From the NCBI GenBank assembly GCA_010671965.1, contig JAAHIC010000247.1, positions 1 through 6,749 of the forward strand: 6,749 bases of DNA, in the 5' to 3' direction. Made by a program: the position numbers and the translations under genes. This document shows positions 6,387 to 6,749 of this stretch, piece by piece. Source of the stretch: Leptolyngbya sp. SIO4C5. Its GTDB lineage: Bacteria; Cyanobacteriota; Cyanobacteriia; Phormidesmidales; Phormidesmidaceae. Every line of letters begins with the position of its first letter. The stretch's first letter is position 1. The notes below the pieces were generated by a model. It had not been told where the DNA came from. It saw nothing but the letters and a program-made list of their open reading frames with translations, and did not search any database.

Positions 6387-6608
6387 ATGCCAGAAATGAA
6401 AACCTGCCCGGTTTGCGGCGTCAAAATTTTAACGGGTGTCATCGGCGGCGATCGCGTGATGTTCTCCGCTGGGCCACCGGGCGATCGCGCTAAACTCTGG
6501 GCCAGGGTCTGTCAGTACAACAAGAAGCCGGGCTGCCTAAATCCCGACGGTGGCGGCCAAAAAATTCAGACCAGCGATTACTATAAACCCTTGGCTCCGC
6601 CAGAGTAG
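6387..6608 (+). CDS. Small four-cysteine, probably zinc-binding protein
   Basis: A 73-residue protein with CPVCG near the N-terminus (Cys7, Cys10) and a second cysteine pair, Cys42 and Cys50, in VCQYNKKPGC. The spacing CxxC-x31-C-x7-C fits a small zinc-ribbon-like fold in which four cysteines hold one metal ion. The middle section (GVIGGDRVMFSAGPPGDRAKLWARV) is glycine-rich and basic. There is no signal peptide or membrane segment, so it should be cytosolic. It resembles small conserved hypothetical proteins of cyanobacteria; nucleic-acid or protein binding is possible but not shown. It could start at Met1 (6387) or Met4 (6396), with no ribosome site favouring either; I keep the longer form. 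It is the only plus-strand gene, has a TATAAT box upstream and a hairpin directly after its stop, and two HIP1 octamers lie within it. Confidence 0.82.
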   Translation: MPEMKTCPVCGVKILTGVIGGDRVMFSAGPPGDRAKLWARVCQYNKKPGCLNPDGGGQKIQTSDYYKPLAPPE

Positions 6609-6610
6609 TT

Positions 6611-6630
6611 GCTCAGCCTATCTGCTGAGC
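6611..6630 (+). terminator. Hairpin after the small CxxC gene, possible terminator
   Basis: GCTCAGC (6611-6617) and GCTGAGC (6624-6630) form a perfect 7-base-pair stem with a 6-base loop, starting two bases after the TAG stop. The bases that follow are A-rich rather than T-rich, so it lacks the U-tract of a classical intrinsic terminator. It may still end or protect the transcript. Confidence 0.45.
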
Positions 6631-6749
6631 CAAAAAGCTTAAAACTCTGGTGTTTATTGCGGCGATCGCGAAAATTTAGGCCATAATGACACAGCTATTC
6701 TTAGCTGCCCTTTTTCGCATTTCTGCAAACCATATAGTCTGATCATGAA
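6631..6749 (+). other. Right-edge intergenic sequence, possible upstream region of a next gene
   Basis: These 119 bases hold one HIP1 octamer (6662-6669) and no complete gene. A possible promoter is TTGCGG (6657-6662) with CATAAT (6682-6687), spacing 19. An ATG at 6745-6747 could begin a plus-strand gene, but only two bases follow it, so this cannot be judged. Confidence 0.3.

Larger units (their letters stand above)
567..6669. repeat. Dispersed HIP1 octamers (GCGATCGC), at least 19 copies
   Basis: Perfect copies begin at 567, 796, 973, 1583, 2038, 2411, 2544, 2582, 3106, 3412, 3492, 4958, 5149, 5278, 5625, 5978, 6448, 6481 and 6662. They occur in every gene and in two intergenic regions. 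This is the usual HIP1 density of many cyanobacterial chromosomes. The caspase/TIR gene carries four copies, at a density close to its neighbours, so it does not look like a recent arrival from outside the cyanobacteria. Confidence 0.9.

Overview
The window looks like cyanobacterial chromosome. The palindrome GCGATCGC (HIP1), a hallmark of many cyanobacterial genomes, occurs at least 19 times in 6.7 kb, inside genes and between them, where random sequence would give about 0.1. The protein types agree: a caspase-like/TIR fusion, a DUF4331 exported protein paired with a TPR protein, and a small four-cysteine protein. I cannot name a genus with confidence; moderate GC would fit a filamentous Leptolyngbya-like lineage, but that is a guess.

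Layout. Five genes lie on the minus strand, read from right to left. They are a one-pass membrane protein of unknown function (6212-5463), a secreted DUF4331 protein (5225-3864), a membrane-anchored TPR protein (3751-2384), a RibD-C/dihydrofolate-reductase-like enzyme (2271-1753), and a caspase-like/TIR protein (1665 to beyond base 1). Gaps between them are 237, 112, 112 and 87 bases, so this is not a tightly packed operon. One gene, a 73-residue probable zinc-binding protein (6387-6608), runs divergently on the plus strand and has a perfect TATAAT box upstream. No RNA gene, CRISPR array or intact insertion sequence is visible.

The most notable gene is the left-most. It is open at the window edge and carries an apparently intact His/Cys protease dyad (H83, C136), a Gly/Asp/Asn-rich linker containing a GLQIG core that resembles RHIM-type amyloid signalling motifs, and a TIR domain with the SxxCxxE motif of NAD-cleaving TIRs (E455). 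This combination suggests a self-assembling immune or cell-death effector. Its C-terminal part lies outside the window.

The DUF4331 and TPR genes probably work together at the cell envelope, since these families are often neighbours; a stem-loop sits between them. The other genes show no clear functional link to the effector gene.
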